This document shows, piece by piece, positions 47,602 to 61,080 of a DNA stretch of 64,000 nt. The notes under the pieces were generated by a model, which was not told where the DNA came from, did no database searches, and saw only the letters and a program-made list of their open reading frames with translations. Source of the DNA: Scylla paramamosain (taxonomy: Eukaryota > Arthropoda > Malacostraca > Decapoda > Portunidae); NCBI RefSeq assembly GCF_035594125.1, contig NC_087173.1, forward strand, positions 21,539,516 to 21,603,515, in the 5' to 3' direction. Both the position numbers and the translations under genes were made by a program. Each line of letters opens with the position of its first letter. Position 1 is the first letter of the stretch.

Positions 47602-48430
47602 TATTTAGTAGTGGCTGTCACAAGAAAGAGAAAGAAATTAAAATAATGTATTTTCACATTTCTATTAGGTATAATGTTTAGATGTGGCTGTCACAAGGAA
47701 GACAAAAGGACTAAAAAATAGATATCTAAATTTGTATCCAGTACAGTATAACATTCAGCTGTGGCTCTCATGAGGAAGAAAAAAAAAATAATAATGAATA
47801 GATTTTCACATTTCTGGCCAGTCTAATGTTTGGAAGTGGGTGTCAAACAAAATAGAATGCCTCAGGGAGGAAAAATGTGTTGAATACCAGTGAAGGGTGA
47901 ATGGAGTGAAGGAATACAGGAATGGCCATGGGAAGGATCAAACACAGCATGCAATTTGTCATGGAGAAAGACTGGCAGGAAACAAGATGACTACACCCCA
48001 CATTAATCAACTCTTTCAACAGCAGTTCACATGCACTGTATGTAGTCATTGCATGCATCCACAAAGTAGAGAAAAGAATTTTTTAAGTGAATACATCCTC
48101 AAATTCCTAGCCCGTATAATGCTTAGATAAAGCTGTCACAAGACAGAGAAAAGAATGAAATAGATTATGAAATTCCAAGCCAATAATTATAATGTTTAGA
48201 TAAAGCTGTCACAAGAGAGAGAAAAGAATTAAATAGATTATCAAATTCCTAGCAAGTATAATATTTAGATAAAGATGTCAGGAGAGAGAAAAGAGTTTCA
48301 CATTTGTAGCCAGTTTAGATGTGGCTGTCACAAGAAAGAGAAAAGAATTACAGGAATAGATCTTCACATTTGTAGTCAGTATAGTGTTTAGATGTGGTTC
48401 TCATAAGGAACAGAAAAAAATTAAAAGATG
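47602..48430 (+). repeat. Tandem array of ~65-70-bp units, right part
   Basis: About ten imperfect units share TTTAGATGTGGCTGTCACAA, GAGAAAAGAATT and TTCACATTT(G/C)TAG. A ~190-bp segment near 47850-48060 is unrelated sequence within the array. Confidence 0.75.
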
Positions 48431-49009
48431 CTAAATAACAGAAAAGAGTTAATGGTACAAAGAAATATAGGAGTGGTCAAGAGCAGAATCAAAGACAGCC
48501 TTCTAATTCATCACATTGAAAGAATGGCAGGAAGTAGGATGACCATTAAGCACACTGTTAAAAGCACTCTTCTCTCATCAGGATTATTTTCAAAGATCAC
48601 AGACATGATTAGCTGGGTTCAATATTTTTTCTCTCTTTATCTATCATTAGGATCATGACATAAGCAAAAACATTAAAAATCAGGATGGGTTGAAGCCCCA
48701 AGAATAGTAAGAGAGAGGAGTGAGCCTCTTAACATAGCAACTGTTTACCAGCAGCAAGTATTGTAGATACGGGATGAGAGATGAGGGTTGTGGCCTGGCT
48801 GTAACGGTGTGTGGCACATGAGCCTCAGTCCTACCCACAGATCAGTCACCATGAACCATGAGCTCTTAACGTAAGGGAGTGGCTGGCTGGACAGCAAGAT
48901 AACTCCTCAAAACCCTAATAACTTCCAGCAGCACCAGCGCACGACCCTGGGCAAATAACAGTGACAGACAGGGAAATGTGAGTGATTATTAGAGACAAAT
49001 GATCTTCTT
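48431..49009. other. Unassigned sequence
   Basis: Moderately A-rich sequence. No exon, repeat family or RNA gene was recognised. Confidence 0.3.
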
Positions 49010-49961
49010 GGAAGGAAGTTATCACCCACAGGGATCAGTTTTGCCCCTAATTATGTTTGCAACATATATGAATGACATGAATGATGAATCAGTAAAAGTT
49101 TCTTTGCCTACAATGCTAAACTCATGAGACAAGTGAGTGTACAGGACAATTGTGAAATACTGCAACACCTTAATACAAGTTGGAAATGGAGCTGCACATG
49201 GGAAATGTAATTCAATGTCAAGAAATTCAGTGTAATGGAGTTTGGAAAGAGCAAGCAAAGGATTTCAAGGGAATATAAACTTGGAGGAGAGCTTATACAG
49301 AAATCAAAGTCAGAGAGATATCTAGGAGTATTCATATCAGACAACACGTCACCTGAGAAACACATAAATAAAATTGTTGGAGAGACTTACAAGCTAATGA
49401 GGAGAAAAAAAAAAAAAAGGCCTGAGTGGCATTTATCCACATGGATGAAGAAAGGGTAAAGAAAGTGATCATCACTCTGATAAGGCCAAGGCTGGAATAT
49501 GCAGCAACAGTGTGTTCACAAAGCACAACAAATTACATCAGGAAACCTGAAAGGATTCAAAGAGCAGCAACAACATTTGTTCCATGCTTGTTGGACATGT
49601 TATATGAGGAGAGACTAGCAAAACTGGAATTGACAATGCTGGAACAAAGAAGGCAAGAAGGAGACTTGATGGCAATTTATATAATGATGAAGAATATGGA
49701 CATGGTGGATAGAGAAGACCTAATACAGTGGGACATGAGAGATACAAGAGGACATGGAAGGAACATAAAAAAAGATAGTTACACAAGGAATATGAAAATG
49801 AACAGCTTTCCCATCCAGTCCATAGAATGGGATGGGAAAGTAAAGAGAATACATCAATTTTTTTAAGGGCCATGTTAAACACCATGAGATGCAAAGACAG
49901 GACACCACAAGTATAGGTCCCCTCCCATACATTACAACTACATAAATACAACTACATAAAT

Positions 49962-49998
<37 letters not shown>
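49010..49998 (+). mobile_element. Family E LINE C-terminal copy ending in (CA)n
   Basis: It begins in the RT at a PQGSVLAP-like motif and a degraded catalytic box in which the two aspartates are replaced (FAYNAKLM). It continues as KLGGELIQKSKSERYLGVFI, ITLIRPRLEYAATVCS, LQRAATTFVP-like text and LEQRRQEGDLMAIYIMMKNM. A poly(A)-type slip at 49407-49418 shifts the frame. The end is a CA tract at 49961-49998. Confidence 0.75.
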
Positions 49999-49999
<1 letters not shown>

Positions 50000-50124
50000 G
50001 GTTTCAAGACACTTGTCCTTCAATTTTTGACTACCACTTTGGACCTTTTTATGGGACTGGCATTTCAGGGGCCATTTTTTTTTTATTGGATTTTTGTTGC
50101 CCTTGGCCAGTGTCCCTCCTACAT

Positions 50125-50193
<69 letters not shown>

Positions 50194-50405
50194 GGATCTA
50201 TTCATGGCATACACTGGAACTCCCTGTCTGCTTCTGTATTTCCTCCTTCCTATGAATTGAACTCTTTCAAGACAAAGGTTTTAAGACATTTATCCTCTCA
50301 TTCTAACCTTTCTTTTGAGACTGGCACCTTAGTGGTCTTTTTTTTTCACTATTTATTCCCCTTGGCCTGTGTCTCTCTTACATAAAATAAATAAATAAAT
50401 AAAAT
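49999..50405 (+). mobile_element. Two family A LINE 3' fragments separated by (CA)n
   Basis: The first (about 50000-50127) carries GGTTTCAAGACACTTGTCC, TTTATGGGACTGGCATTTCA and CTTGGCCAGTGTCCCTCC, then a CA tract (50128-50188). The second (about 50205-50405) carries GGAACTCCCTGTCTGCTTCT, GAGACTGGCACCTTAGTGG and an (AAAT)n tail. Three retroelement 3' ends in a row share CA junctions. Confidence 0.75.
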
Positions 50406-51910
50406 AAAATACATTAATGCAAGGAATGGAAATACTGGACTGGGCAGATACTATGCACTGTGATAGTGTACACTGTGACTGGCTCATGACAGCTGCTGGC
50501 CTGCCTGTTTCACATGGCCAGGGGAGTGAAGCAAGGCAGCTGGTGAGACTGTTCAGGGGTGCAGGGAGACAAAACTTCATGGTTAGGTTTGGAAGTTGAA
50601 ATATACGGTCAGACTTCATTTAAAATTAAAATTTACTCATGAAAATGGCATCAAACTATCATACTGTGTTCTGCAACTGGCCAGGCTCAGTTTTACAAGA
50701 GCAAGGATTGATGCCACTTACCTTGCTGTCACCAGTCAATAACACTTCATACACAGTCATGCTGTTCCGAGGGGAATGATAGAGGGGAGTAGAAGAAAAA
50801 GACCAGGGGAGATATACCTACATGGAAAGTTTGGTGAAGCTGACAAGTGCAAGGATGACAGCAGTGCAGATGATACAAGCTACACAATGCAGACAAGAGT
50901 AGAGGTCCATAGTTGCTAATGTACTGGAGGATAAGACACTGCAGTAAGGTAAGGTAAGGTAAGGTAAGGTAAGGCAAGCCACTGATGCATGGCAGTTAGA
51001 GTGACTTGTTATGGAGCGTCCACAGGGGTGAACCTTCCAAGTTAACCCAAGTGGTTATAGTGTGGTGTTCAACTGTACTACTTTTGTGTCATGAGACAGG
51101 CATCATGTGTGGCTGTGATATTTAAGGAGTCAGACACCTACCATTGACTGACAAGTAAAAGAATGGTGACAGCAGCCATTCCAGTTTATCAGAACCTTTT
51201 TCTCCATTGAAATTCATCCCAATAGCTTTCAAAGAAAACATTACTAATTCCTTGGATCCCACACATTACTTTTAACTTATGTTTAGCCTTTCTCCAGTAA
51301 AATACAGATAAACTGATTTTTTAAAGAATCCAGCATTTATTTTTCCTGTGCACATACATTAGCTGCCCATCATAACATTCCACTGTGCTGCCAGGCTGCC
51401 TCACTCACCTGGCATGGCAGCACTGTAGCAGAGACACATCACTGGCAACTCATACCACCATGATGCAGGACCCAGCCAGGAGGGACACATTCTCCATGAC
51501 TGCCAAAAATTTCTTCTTCCCCTTCCCAGCAACACAAGATCTCTTCTTCCCCTTCCAAGCAACACAAAATCTCTTCCTCTTGCCAGCAACACAAAATCTC
51601 TTCCTCCTCCTGTACAGCAATACAAACCCTCCTCCTCCTCCTCCTCCTGTAATACCACCTTAGTTAATAAGTTCCTAATTTTAAGCTTATATTTATTACA
51701 TATTATTTTTTGTATCCAGTACAATATAAATTTTGTCCTTACTGGATTATTAATAAACCATTTATGATTATTATTTGCTAATGCATCAGTGTAGCATCAA
51801 AACATTACTACACCCTGCCTGCTCATGTTTGTTTGTTATCAACAAGGAACACAAGTCAGTCCTTTGCTCTGCCAAACATTACTTCCATGGACTGCCATAC
51901 CTGCACATTT

Positions 51911-51914
<4 letters not shown>
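50406..51914. other. Unassigned sequence with (GGTAA)n and a short tandem repeat
   Basis: Seven GGTAA/GTAAG pentamers lie at about 50946-50978. About 51510-51620 holds four imperfect ~29-bp units (CTTCTTCCCCTTCC, AGCAACACAA). No credible exon was seen. Confidence 0.5.

Positions 51915-51996
<82 letters not shown>
51915..51996. repeat. (GA)n microsatellite
   Basis: About 82 bp of GA. Confidence 0.95.
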
Positions 51997-51999
<3 letters not shown>

Positions 52000-52435
52000 A
52001 GGTTAGTTTAGAAAGCCAAATTCCAGTGATTTTTGCTTCTCCATACGAAAATTTACATTTCTTTTTCGTGGCTGTTAGACGGTTCATGTTTCTAATAATA
52101 CTGTTGTGCCTACCCCTCACTCCGGGCGGGCGTGTTATCCACACGGGCACAGATCAAGAAACTTGAGCAGCGGGGCCTCAAATAAGTAGCACTCTGAACG
52201 CCGGGACAAAACACACACACACACACACACACACGAGGCCAGGGCCCATATACACAAAACTTGTTAGCACTAACAAATAGCTGTTAAGGGTAACAAATTC
52301 CTGTTAAGGCTAACATTTAGCTGTTAAGCACTAACAGTGGATACAGAAAACTTGTTAGGGCCTTAAAAGTACTGTTAAGGTAAAAGTGCTGTGGAGGACT
52401 TTTAGGCTCTTAACAAATTCCTGTTAGTAGAGAAG

Positions 52436-53853
52436 ATGGCGGAGCAACAACAACAACTTCCAAGACGACAGCGAGTGTATCGACAGCGACGGGACGTATT
52501 CAACGAGTACAGTGACGACGAACTCATCAAACGCTTCAGGATGAACCGTGCTGGTATAATAACAGTGGCTGATTTAGTGAGGGACAAACTTCAATCCCGT
52601 ACAGAACGGAATCAACCACTGAGTCCTGAGACCAAGGTGGCAATTACCCTAAGATATTTGGCCACGGGTAAAATGCAGCAGTGCAGCAGTGACGACTTTG
52701 GGACCTCACAAGCAACAATCAGCCGTGTCATTACTCAGACAATTGATGCACTGTCAGAACCAGACATTGTAACTCAATTTGTAAAATTCCCATTGACTCG
52801 CCAAGAAGTTCAAGTGAAACAAGAAGAGTTCATGGAAGACTATAGGTTTCCCGGTGTTGTGGGTACCATAGATGGCACACACATTAGAATTGTGGCTCCC
52901 AGTGTCGATGAACATTTATATGTAAATAGAAAACGATACCACAGCATCAATGTGCAAATCGTATTCGATGCCAAGTACAGGATACTTGATGTCTTGGCAC
53001 GGTGGCCTGGTTCAGTACATGATGCCAGGATATTGGACGAGTCTGGCTTGAAGGCACTTTTTGAACAAAATTATGTCCCAGCTGGATGCTACCTTCTAGG
53101 AGACAGTGGTTATCCTTGCAAGGAGTGGTTGCTGACGCCTTATCTAAACCCTCTGGCTGGCGTTCAGACAAACTATAACACGTAAGTTAAAATCATGTTT
53201 CTTATGCTATATAGTACAGTTTATTTTAAAGGAGGTATTGTCCTCTCCAGTCTAGGTAGTAGTCATTACTTAATGTGATAACAACCAAAATACCAATACA
53301 GTATAGAATTCCTCTTCAGTACAGATTTTCTCTTCAACACTATGCAGCTTATAGATGCTACTGTATATACTGCAATACCTCACCTTATGATGGTTAACAA
53401 TTCTTGCAGAGCACACAAGAGGACACGTTGTGTTGTAGAGCGGGGGATTGGCCAGCTCAAGCGACGGTTCCATGTACTTCATGGTGAAGTGCGATTGTCC
53501 CCAGAGAAGACATGCAAAATCGTCTATGTCTGTGCTCTGCTTCACAACATGTGCAAGCAATTTAACATTCCAGTACCTATCAACGAGGAAGATGAAGTGT
53601 TCCACGATGCAGCTGAAGGGGACGTAGGTGCAGATGAAGAAGAGCCAGGTGAAGCAGAGATACCTCCTAATCCTGGTAGACCAGCTGGCCGTAATGGACA
53701 TCCATTTCGAGATTATATTGCCAATCTTCATTTCAGGTATGTGCTACTTATCCTTATCAACTTTTCTGAATGTACTGTACTGTATACTGTACAATACAGT
53801 ATACTGTATACATTACAATATATGTTCACTAAAATAATAAATAATAAGAATAA

Positions 53854-53891
<38 letters not shown>

Positions 53892-54028
53892 TAATATAAT
53901 AACTTAATTACCCTTGCTCAGAGATGCAGTACTGTGCATAAATATTTGTGATTGGTGCCAGTCTTATTTTCTAAACTACTAAATTTTTGTACATTTATTT
54001 ATATTGCAGCAGACCAGTGGCTGAGTGA
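52436..54028 (+). CDS. Harbinger transposase (DDE nuclease, HARBI1-like)
   Basis: Three exons: 52436-53181, 53410-53736 and 54010-54028, with donors GTAAGT and GTATGT and acceptors TTCTTGCAG and TATATTGCAG. They give 363 codons and a stop, close to HARBI1-type lengths. Residues ~85-100 form the helix-turn-helix (FGTSQATISRVI). The catalytic triad is visible: D146 in GTIDGTHI, D223 in LLGDSGYP and E259 in RCVVERGIGQLKRRF. It would cut and paste the element with its Myb-like partner. The ATG at 52436 is the first in frame after the subterminal repeats. No frameshift or stop was found, in contrast to every other element in the window. Confidence 0.85.
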
Positions 54029-54184
54029 GGTATCATGAAGGTGTGATTGTTGTTGCAGTGCTCTCTCTCTACTAACAAGTTTTTTCCACTTAAAGTCAAA
54101 AGTGAAAGATAAAATGAAACAAATACAGTTTATAAAATAATATAATTTGTATTTTTGTCCTTTACATACATGCTACAGTATATA

Positions 54185-54425
54185 ACCTTATGGATCTCAT
54201 GAAGATTGTTCACCCCAAGCATGTTAGGGTGGACAATCTTCATGAGAGCGAGACTGGGGGTGGACAATCTTCAGCTGACCCGACCATTCCCTAACCTAAC
54301 CTAACCTAAACTTCGGTGTTAGATGCCGAGAGCAGCTGAAGTGGACAATCTTCATGAGAGTGCGGCTCGGGTGGACAATTTTCAGTTGGGTACTCTGGGG
54401 TGGACAATCTTCATGAGATTCAATT
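54185..54425 (+). repeat. GTGGACAATCTTCATGAG repeats and inverted copy inside the Harbinger element
   Basis: Five copies of GTGGACAAT(C/T)TTCA occur at about 54231-54415. A reverse-complement copy (TCTCATGAAGATTGTTCACC) lies at about 54197-54216. A CTAACCTAACCTAACC (TTAGG-type) stretch lies between. The block sits between the converging 3' ends of the two transposon genes. Confidence 0.8.
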
Positions 54426-54532
54426 TTGTTAATAATACTGACTGTAAAATCTTAATAAATAAAATAATATATTTTTATTTCCTCTGCATAAATTTATACT
54501 GTACCAAAAATGAAGCCTATACAATTCACATA

Positions 54533-55953
54533 TTAATTTTTCATATTTTTTGCTGTCAAAGACTGGTAATAATCAATTTCTGCCATCATTAACTTATGTT
54601 TAAGTTCAATGTTTCCCCTCAATGCTAACAATTTTACTTTCCTTTTTTCAATTTTTAACTTTTCCTTTTCAAGTTTTAATTTGCGTTTTTCAGCTTTGTA
54701 TTGTTGATATTCATCACTGACACTTGAACACTTTCTTAGTTTTGGTGTTGATATGCTTGGTTGGGCCGCAGAGGTTTCAGGTTCAGTGATGGTGCATTCT
54801 ATAAAGGACCCATCCTCCAAGAGTTCTAAGTGGTGGGCCTTGTGCGAAGATTGTTGTGGTTGGGGCTGGCGTTGGACACTTTGCCAATGAAGCTGAGGGA
54901 GTTCACTATCATCCTCTACCTGTTGCTGGGGTGGTTCTTCTCCCAACTCTTCAGTGTCTTCCTGCCGTTGCTGGGTCTGCAGCTTCCTAAAACCATTGCA
55001 TAAATTTACCACAGTTAAAAACATGCAACTATTTTAATCTCACAAGGAGAAAAGTGCATATCAACTACAGTACAGTATGTAAAAATGCCTTGCTGAAGGA
55101 TGAACTATCTGATAACAATATATCATTGCAAATGTTAGGCTAAAATTGTGGTACACTACACAATAGAAAGTCCAATACAGTACACAGGACAAAAAAATTG
55201 CAAGAATCTTACCTCAACGTATGAAAACCGAGATCATTCTGATTCACACCTGTCACCGTTGCATTCTTCTCCCCTAATAATTCCTCCACTTTCATGTCTA
55301 CTGGGTCAAGTGGAGGAGCTTGGGGGCCACCAGCACCTTCAATAAGAGTTAATCATATTTTAGCAAAGTACTGTAAAGCTGCAAATATACAATAGCACTA
55401 CACATTACAGTACAATATAATTTGTATGTATGACTAAGTTTGCACTGAATTTGACTGCTACAGTACTTGCAACACATCTTGGTTAAATGATATGCATGTT
55501 ATTAATACTGTGAGAAGGAACACTCAAATGCTAAATTTCTACCTTAATGAAAGTAATTGTGACAAGTTGATTGAGGTGAATAAGCAATAGGAATAACATG
55601 AAAGCTATTTCGCTTATGTTAACTTCTTAAAACGGAAGAGTAGACAGTAACAAGTTAATCTTACCTGATTGGTTATATTCAGCCTTTATTGCCGCAATTT
55701 TCTTCCTCGATTTTGAGAGCACAGAAAACCATTTGGTTTCAACTTCTTCTACAGTCCGCTTAGTCAGTGGATTTCTTCCATTAATGGCATCAGTTATGCT
55801 TTGCCATGCCTCCCTCTTGTCCTTGTGGCTTAAACTTGGTTTAAATCGCCCATTTATAATCAAGTGTTTCTCCATTATCACGTTAACCAAGAGGAGTGTT
55901 TCCTCTTGTGACCAGTTTGGCTTCCTTTTCTTTTTCTGTGGTTCTTCTGCCAT
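54533..55953 (-). CDS. Harbinger Myb/SANT-like DNA-binding protein
   Basis: Three exons on the - strand: 55953-55665, 55336-55213 and 54986-54533, with donors GTAAGA and GTAAGA and acceptors TTATTGAAG and ATGGTTTTAG. They total 288 codons plus stop, and all phases fit. Residues 1-95 contain KPNWSQEETLLLVNVIMEKH and KRTVEEVETKWFSVLSKSRK, the Myb/trihelix fold used by Harbinger accessory proteins to bind the element ends and import the transposase. The C-terminal third is a lysine/glutamate-rich coiled coil (AEKRKLKLEKEKLKIEKRK). ATG 55953 is chosen because the domain starts there; an in-frame ATG at 56019 is possible. Confidence 0.8.
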
Positions 55954-56374
55954 GTCTATATCCTCTGAAGTAATTGCTGAGTGTAGGAAGATTTGTCTGT
56001 GGCGCGGCCGCCTGCACACTGTCTACAAACATACGGCGCGATGCGCTTTCGTCCAAAAATATCTGTCGTTGGTTAATAAGTACTCCTAAAAAAACCATTA
56101 TATACGTTATTTATGTGCTACCATGATACTATATTAATACATTTTGAACAACTGCATTAATAACACTGTTTTATGTGTGCAATTTTTAATAATATGCCCA
56201 TTTACATGTTCATAAGCCGCTAACTTCAGCATTGTTTAGCGGGACTTGACAAACAACTGTTTACTAGCTAACATTTGCTAGTTAAGCATTGGTGAATTAC
56301 TTTTAGTGATTTTCTGTTAGCTAGCAGAGATTGTTAAGACTAACAAAAAAGGTTTGTGTATACGGGCCCAGGGC

Positions 56375-57002
56375 ACAAAGGAAAACACGGGCACTATTTC
56401 CTAGGTTTATCGACAAATCCTCCGCAAGTACACTGCTTTACAAGTTTACAGGGGGCACCACAAGTCTCCCAGGGCACGACAGGCACTCAACAGGCAGGGA
56501 AACACTTCCAAAGCAGGCAGGCACACGCTGGCCTCCTCTCTGGCCACGCGTCTCCCCTCTCTGCCTGTTCCCGCTTCTCCCAGTGCTGCCAACTCCACAG
56601 TGCTGCCACCCGCATCCATACCCCTGGTGTAACAATACCGAAAAAAAGAGATTGAGACGTGTTTCAATTCTGTTTTCATCTGACAGATACACTGGGTTCA
56701 GTTAAGTTGGGCTAGGCTAGATTAGGCTAGATTAGGCTTACAAAAATTTCGTTCTTTAATTTAATTGGTCATTCATTTTATATATATCATTATTTTATTT
56801 ATTTATTTTATGTAAGAGAGTCATTGATCAATGGCAACGAGAGGCAGAGAGTTAACTCTTGCAATTGAGAGGAGGACAGAATAGTGGTGATTGATTGAGA
56901 ATACTGGTTAACTCTTGCATTAGAAAGGTGGACAAAATAGGGGTGAGAGAAAGAAGAAAGTCTTGTGCATGTGCTTGTAATAGCGAGAGAGAGGCTGAAG
57001 AC

Positions 57003-57007
<5 letters not shown>
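56375..57007. other. Unassigned flank of the Harbinger insertion
   Basis: A GC-richer stretch (56390-56630) with no splice-supported exon. Then GGCTAG(A)TTAGGCTA repeats (about 56710-56740), and a TTTATTTATTTTATGTAAGAG tail like the - strand end of the family A LINE (about 56795-56825). Confidence 0.4.
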
Positions 57008-57805
<798 letters not shown>

Positions 57806-57884
57806 TTTTTCTCTCAAACAAAATAAATAAACAAACAAATAAGTAAATAAAAAGAATAATAATAAATTTTCTTTCTTTGTTTGT

Positions 57885-58500
57885 TTACTGTGGTTGAAGT
57901 GACGTGGGATTTCAAGGATGTTTTTAAGGTTCTAGTGTTAGATTAACAACATTTCTACTTTCCAAAGGCCCTAGTTGAAGTTACAAGGGCTTTTTATGGG
58001 TGTTTTTAAGATTCTAGAGACAGATTAACAATATTTCTGCATTACTAACAGGAGAAACACTCTTGAGAACCCTGCTAACTGTATTTAAAAGGCTGTATTT
58101 TTGTGGTTTTCAAGGGTGTTTTTAAGGTTCTAGTGACAGATTAACAACATTTCTGCATTACTGACATGAGGAACATCCTTGAGAACCCTGCTACCTGTAT
58201 TTAAAAGGTTGTAGTTGAAGTTACTGTGGTTTTCAAGGGTGTTTTTAAGGTTGTATTGACAGATTAACAACATTTCAACATTCCTAAAGGGAGAAGCACT
58301 CTTTAAAAGGCTCTATTTGAAGTTATTGGAATTTAAAGCACAAAAAAATAAATATATAATAAAAATAATCATAAAAACACTCCCAAACACACCCAAACAA
58401 CATTTCTACATTCCAAACACCCTAGATGAGGTTACAAAGGTTTTTTTAAGGGTGTTTTTAAGATTGTTGTGACAGATTAACAATATTTCAGCATTGGAGA
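57885..58500 (+). repeat. Irregular tandem repeat of ~80-125-bp units
   Basis: About six units share AGTTGAAGT(T/G)AC, GGGTGTTTTTAAG(G/A)TT, CAGATTAACAA(C/T)ATTTC and CTTGAGAACCCTGCTA. A single related copy lies at about 11110-11265 in a NUBP1 intron. The family is therefore dispersed as well as arrayed. Confidence 0.75.
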
Positions 58501-58859
58501 CTTCAATGTTTTTCAGTACGGCGTCGCAACTGCTCGTGATCGGTCTTGTCTCTTTCGTTTGGAGTTATTTCTGGTTTTTGGTATGCGCGTTTTTTTAGCG
58601 GAGAGACAATTCTTCATTTCTGAGTTTTGGTTTAATTGTTTTGCCCTAAAAACACGAAAAAATTATATTGAAAATGTACGAAAATCACTTTTTTTTTCTC
58701 TCTTCCATTTTCTCTTTTCTTTTTCCGCTCAAGCGACACGTTCCAGAGGCAGCTCAACACAAAGTGACAGGGAGAGAGAGAAAGGGAGAGAGAGAGAGAG
58801 AGGGAGAGAGGGAGTGGGCGAGGGCGGTGTATTGCAAGTCTTAATAAAAAGAGAAAGTT

Positions 58860-58881
58860 TTGTGTGTGTGTGTGTGTGTGT

Positions 58882-58940
<59 letters not shown>
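58860..58940. repeat. (GT)n microsatellite
   Basis: About 80 bp of GT with one GGT slip at about 58880. GA-rich units precede it. Confidence 0.95.
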
Positions 58941-58942
<2 letters not shown>

Positions 58943-59124
58943 CCATGCTCGTGCTACACAAGGGAGAGTGAAGGAGTGGGGGGATGAGGGAGTGTGGTGG
59001 GGGGCGTGGTGGGGGGGCTGGGTGAAGAGAGTGGTGAGGGTAACACAATAATGCGTGCTGCACTGTACAGAGGGGTCGCCGCCCCCGGCCAGTCCCCCCT
59101 CCGCCACACACACACCGCTCCGCC

Positions 59125-59941
59125 CCGCCGCCCTCGCGGGACCGCGCCAGCTGCAGGCGCGTCTTGATGGTGCGCAGCATCTGTGGCCGTGCGGGCGTGC
59201 TGAGGCCGCCCGCCAGGCCGCGCAGGGCGTGCTCTGAGCAAGATGCGGGCAAGGTCTTGTATCCTGTATCGGGGCTGTGCAGGCTGCGGGGCGCCGGGGA
59301 GCGGGACTGACGGCTCCGCGGCTCCTCCCTGCTGCCCTCCAGGCGCGCCTCCTCCAGCTTGGCGCCCGTGAACAGCGCCGCCAGCATGCTCATGTTGGCC
59401 TCGTGTGCCGCTCGCACCCTGCCCAGGTCGCCGCCGCCCGTCTCCTGCCCGTAGAGAGTGAGGGGGCGCAGCGCGTCGTCCAGCGCGGCATGGCGCCCCC
59501 CCGTTGAGCAGGGCGTGGTGCGGGAGTGGGGCAGGGCCGCGCAGGAGCGGGCTGGGGCGGGGGCTGGACTGGTCCTCCTCGTGGCGGGGGTCCTCGTGGA
59601 GCGGCGCGCTGCTCTGCTCGGAGCCCGAGCTCTCCTCGCAGCCCGGGCTGGCCTCCTTGCCTGACGTGGTGCCCGAAATGGCCCCGGAGTCCTGGGAGTC
59701 TGAGGAGCGCTCCCCATTGGCCAGGGTGGCCCTAGCAGCCGCCCCACCGCCGCGCCCCCCTGCCGCCGCCGCCGACGCCGCCTCCGTCGTAGCCATCCAG
59801 CAGCACGTTGGCGCCGCCGTTGTGCAGCAGCGTCAGGAAGGAGGCCTGCGGCGCGTCACTGCCCCACACCACGGGGCTGGGCAGCAGGACGCTCCTGGTG
59901 CGGGACGGCCCCCCGCCATTCTTCTTGCCGCCCTGGAGCTC
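59125..59941 (-). CDS. GC-rich exon of an unidentified gene, with frameshifts at G runs
   Basis: On the - strand, the acceptor GGCCCCCTAG at 59942 opens ELQGGKKNGGGPSRTRSVLL, PSPVVWGSDAPQASFLTLLH and NGGANVLLDGYDGG. A shift in the following G/GGC-rich stretch is needed to continue as ATLANGERSSDSQDSGAISG and so on. A second shift at the G7 run (59495-59501 on the + strand as C7) continues as HAALDDALRPLTLYGQETGG, RVRAAHEANMSMLAALFTGA and MLRTIKTRLQLARSRE. The 3' end is approximate. The serine- and glycine-rich disordered segments with a few ordered strings suggest a signalling or trafficking scaffold. I do not recognise the family. Overlapping + strand open frames are shadows. Confidence 0.5.
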
Positions 59942-60363
59942 CTAGGGGGCCGCCGCCACCCCTCGAACATGTCGCGCACCGTCACTGTGTCCGCCGCCCG
60001 CGAGACTCACGGTGCGCGGGACGTCACCATTCCAGGAAGGGCGCCGCGCTCCACGCCAACCCCGCACCCTCACTCTGCCTGCACCACACTCATAACACAA
60101 CACCGCCACCACGGTGCCTGCCGTCACACCACCACACCACAACACAACTATATGGCCCCCCATCACCCCCTAACACACCACGAGACCCGCCCCTTCACCA
60201 GTCCCAGCCCGCACCCTCAACCGAGGCAGCCACACAAAGGGCGCCTCGGTACAACTCATGTCCTCTTCTTCCTTCCTTCCTTCCCTTCTCTCCCTCTTGT
60301 TAGACCTCCTCCTCTTTCTTCCCTTCCTTCTTCCTATTGATTATTCTTTCCTCTTCCTTTTTC

Positions 60364-60365
<2 letters not shown>
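59942..60365. other. CpG-rich flank of the GC-rich exon
   Basis: GC-rich sequence. A GCGCACC/GTGAGTC donor-like site on the - strand (about 60010) may end a further exon whose frame I cannot fix. After 60200 the sequence becomes CT-rich. Confidence 0.3.

Positions 60366-61080
<715 letters not shown>

Larger units (their letters stand above)
52243..56368 (+). mobile_element. Autonomous two-gene PIF/Harbinger transposon, apparently intact
   Basis: Termini read GGCCCATATACACAAA (left) and GGCCCGTATACACAAA (right, opposite strand), with TGTTAG words just inside both. CAG flanks both (52240-52242 and 56369-56371). Because CCAGGGC is shared at both junctions, the exact cut could be one or two bases away. 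Inside are a DDE transposase on the + strand and a Myb/SANT-like protein on the - strand, converging, which is the standard Harbinger layout. Both genes are open across plausible introns. Length is 4,126 bp. TGTTAGC/GCTAACA words recur within the terminal ~150 bp at each end and may be transposase-binding subterminal repeats. Confidence 0.85.

Noticed and set aside
51385..51663. 92-codon + strand frame ending in polyproline
   Set aside because: It is made of a short CTTCTTCCCC repeat and CTC repeats without splice support or conserved character.
59504..60340. 278-codon + strand frame over the GC-rich exon
   Set aside because: It is the complement of the - strand exon; its peptide is low-complexity Arg/Pro/Ala text and it lacks splice support.
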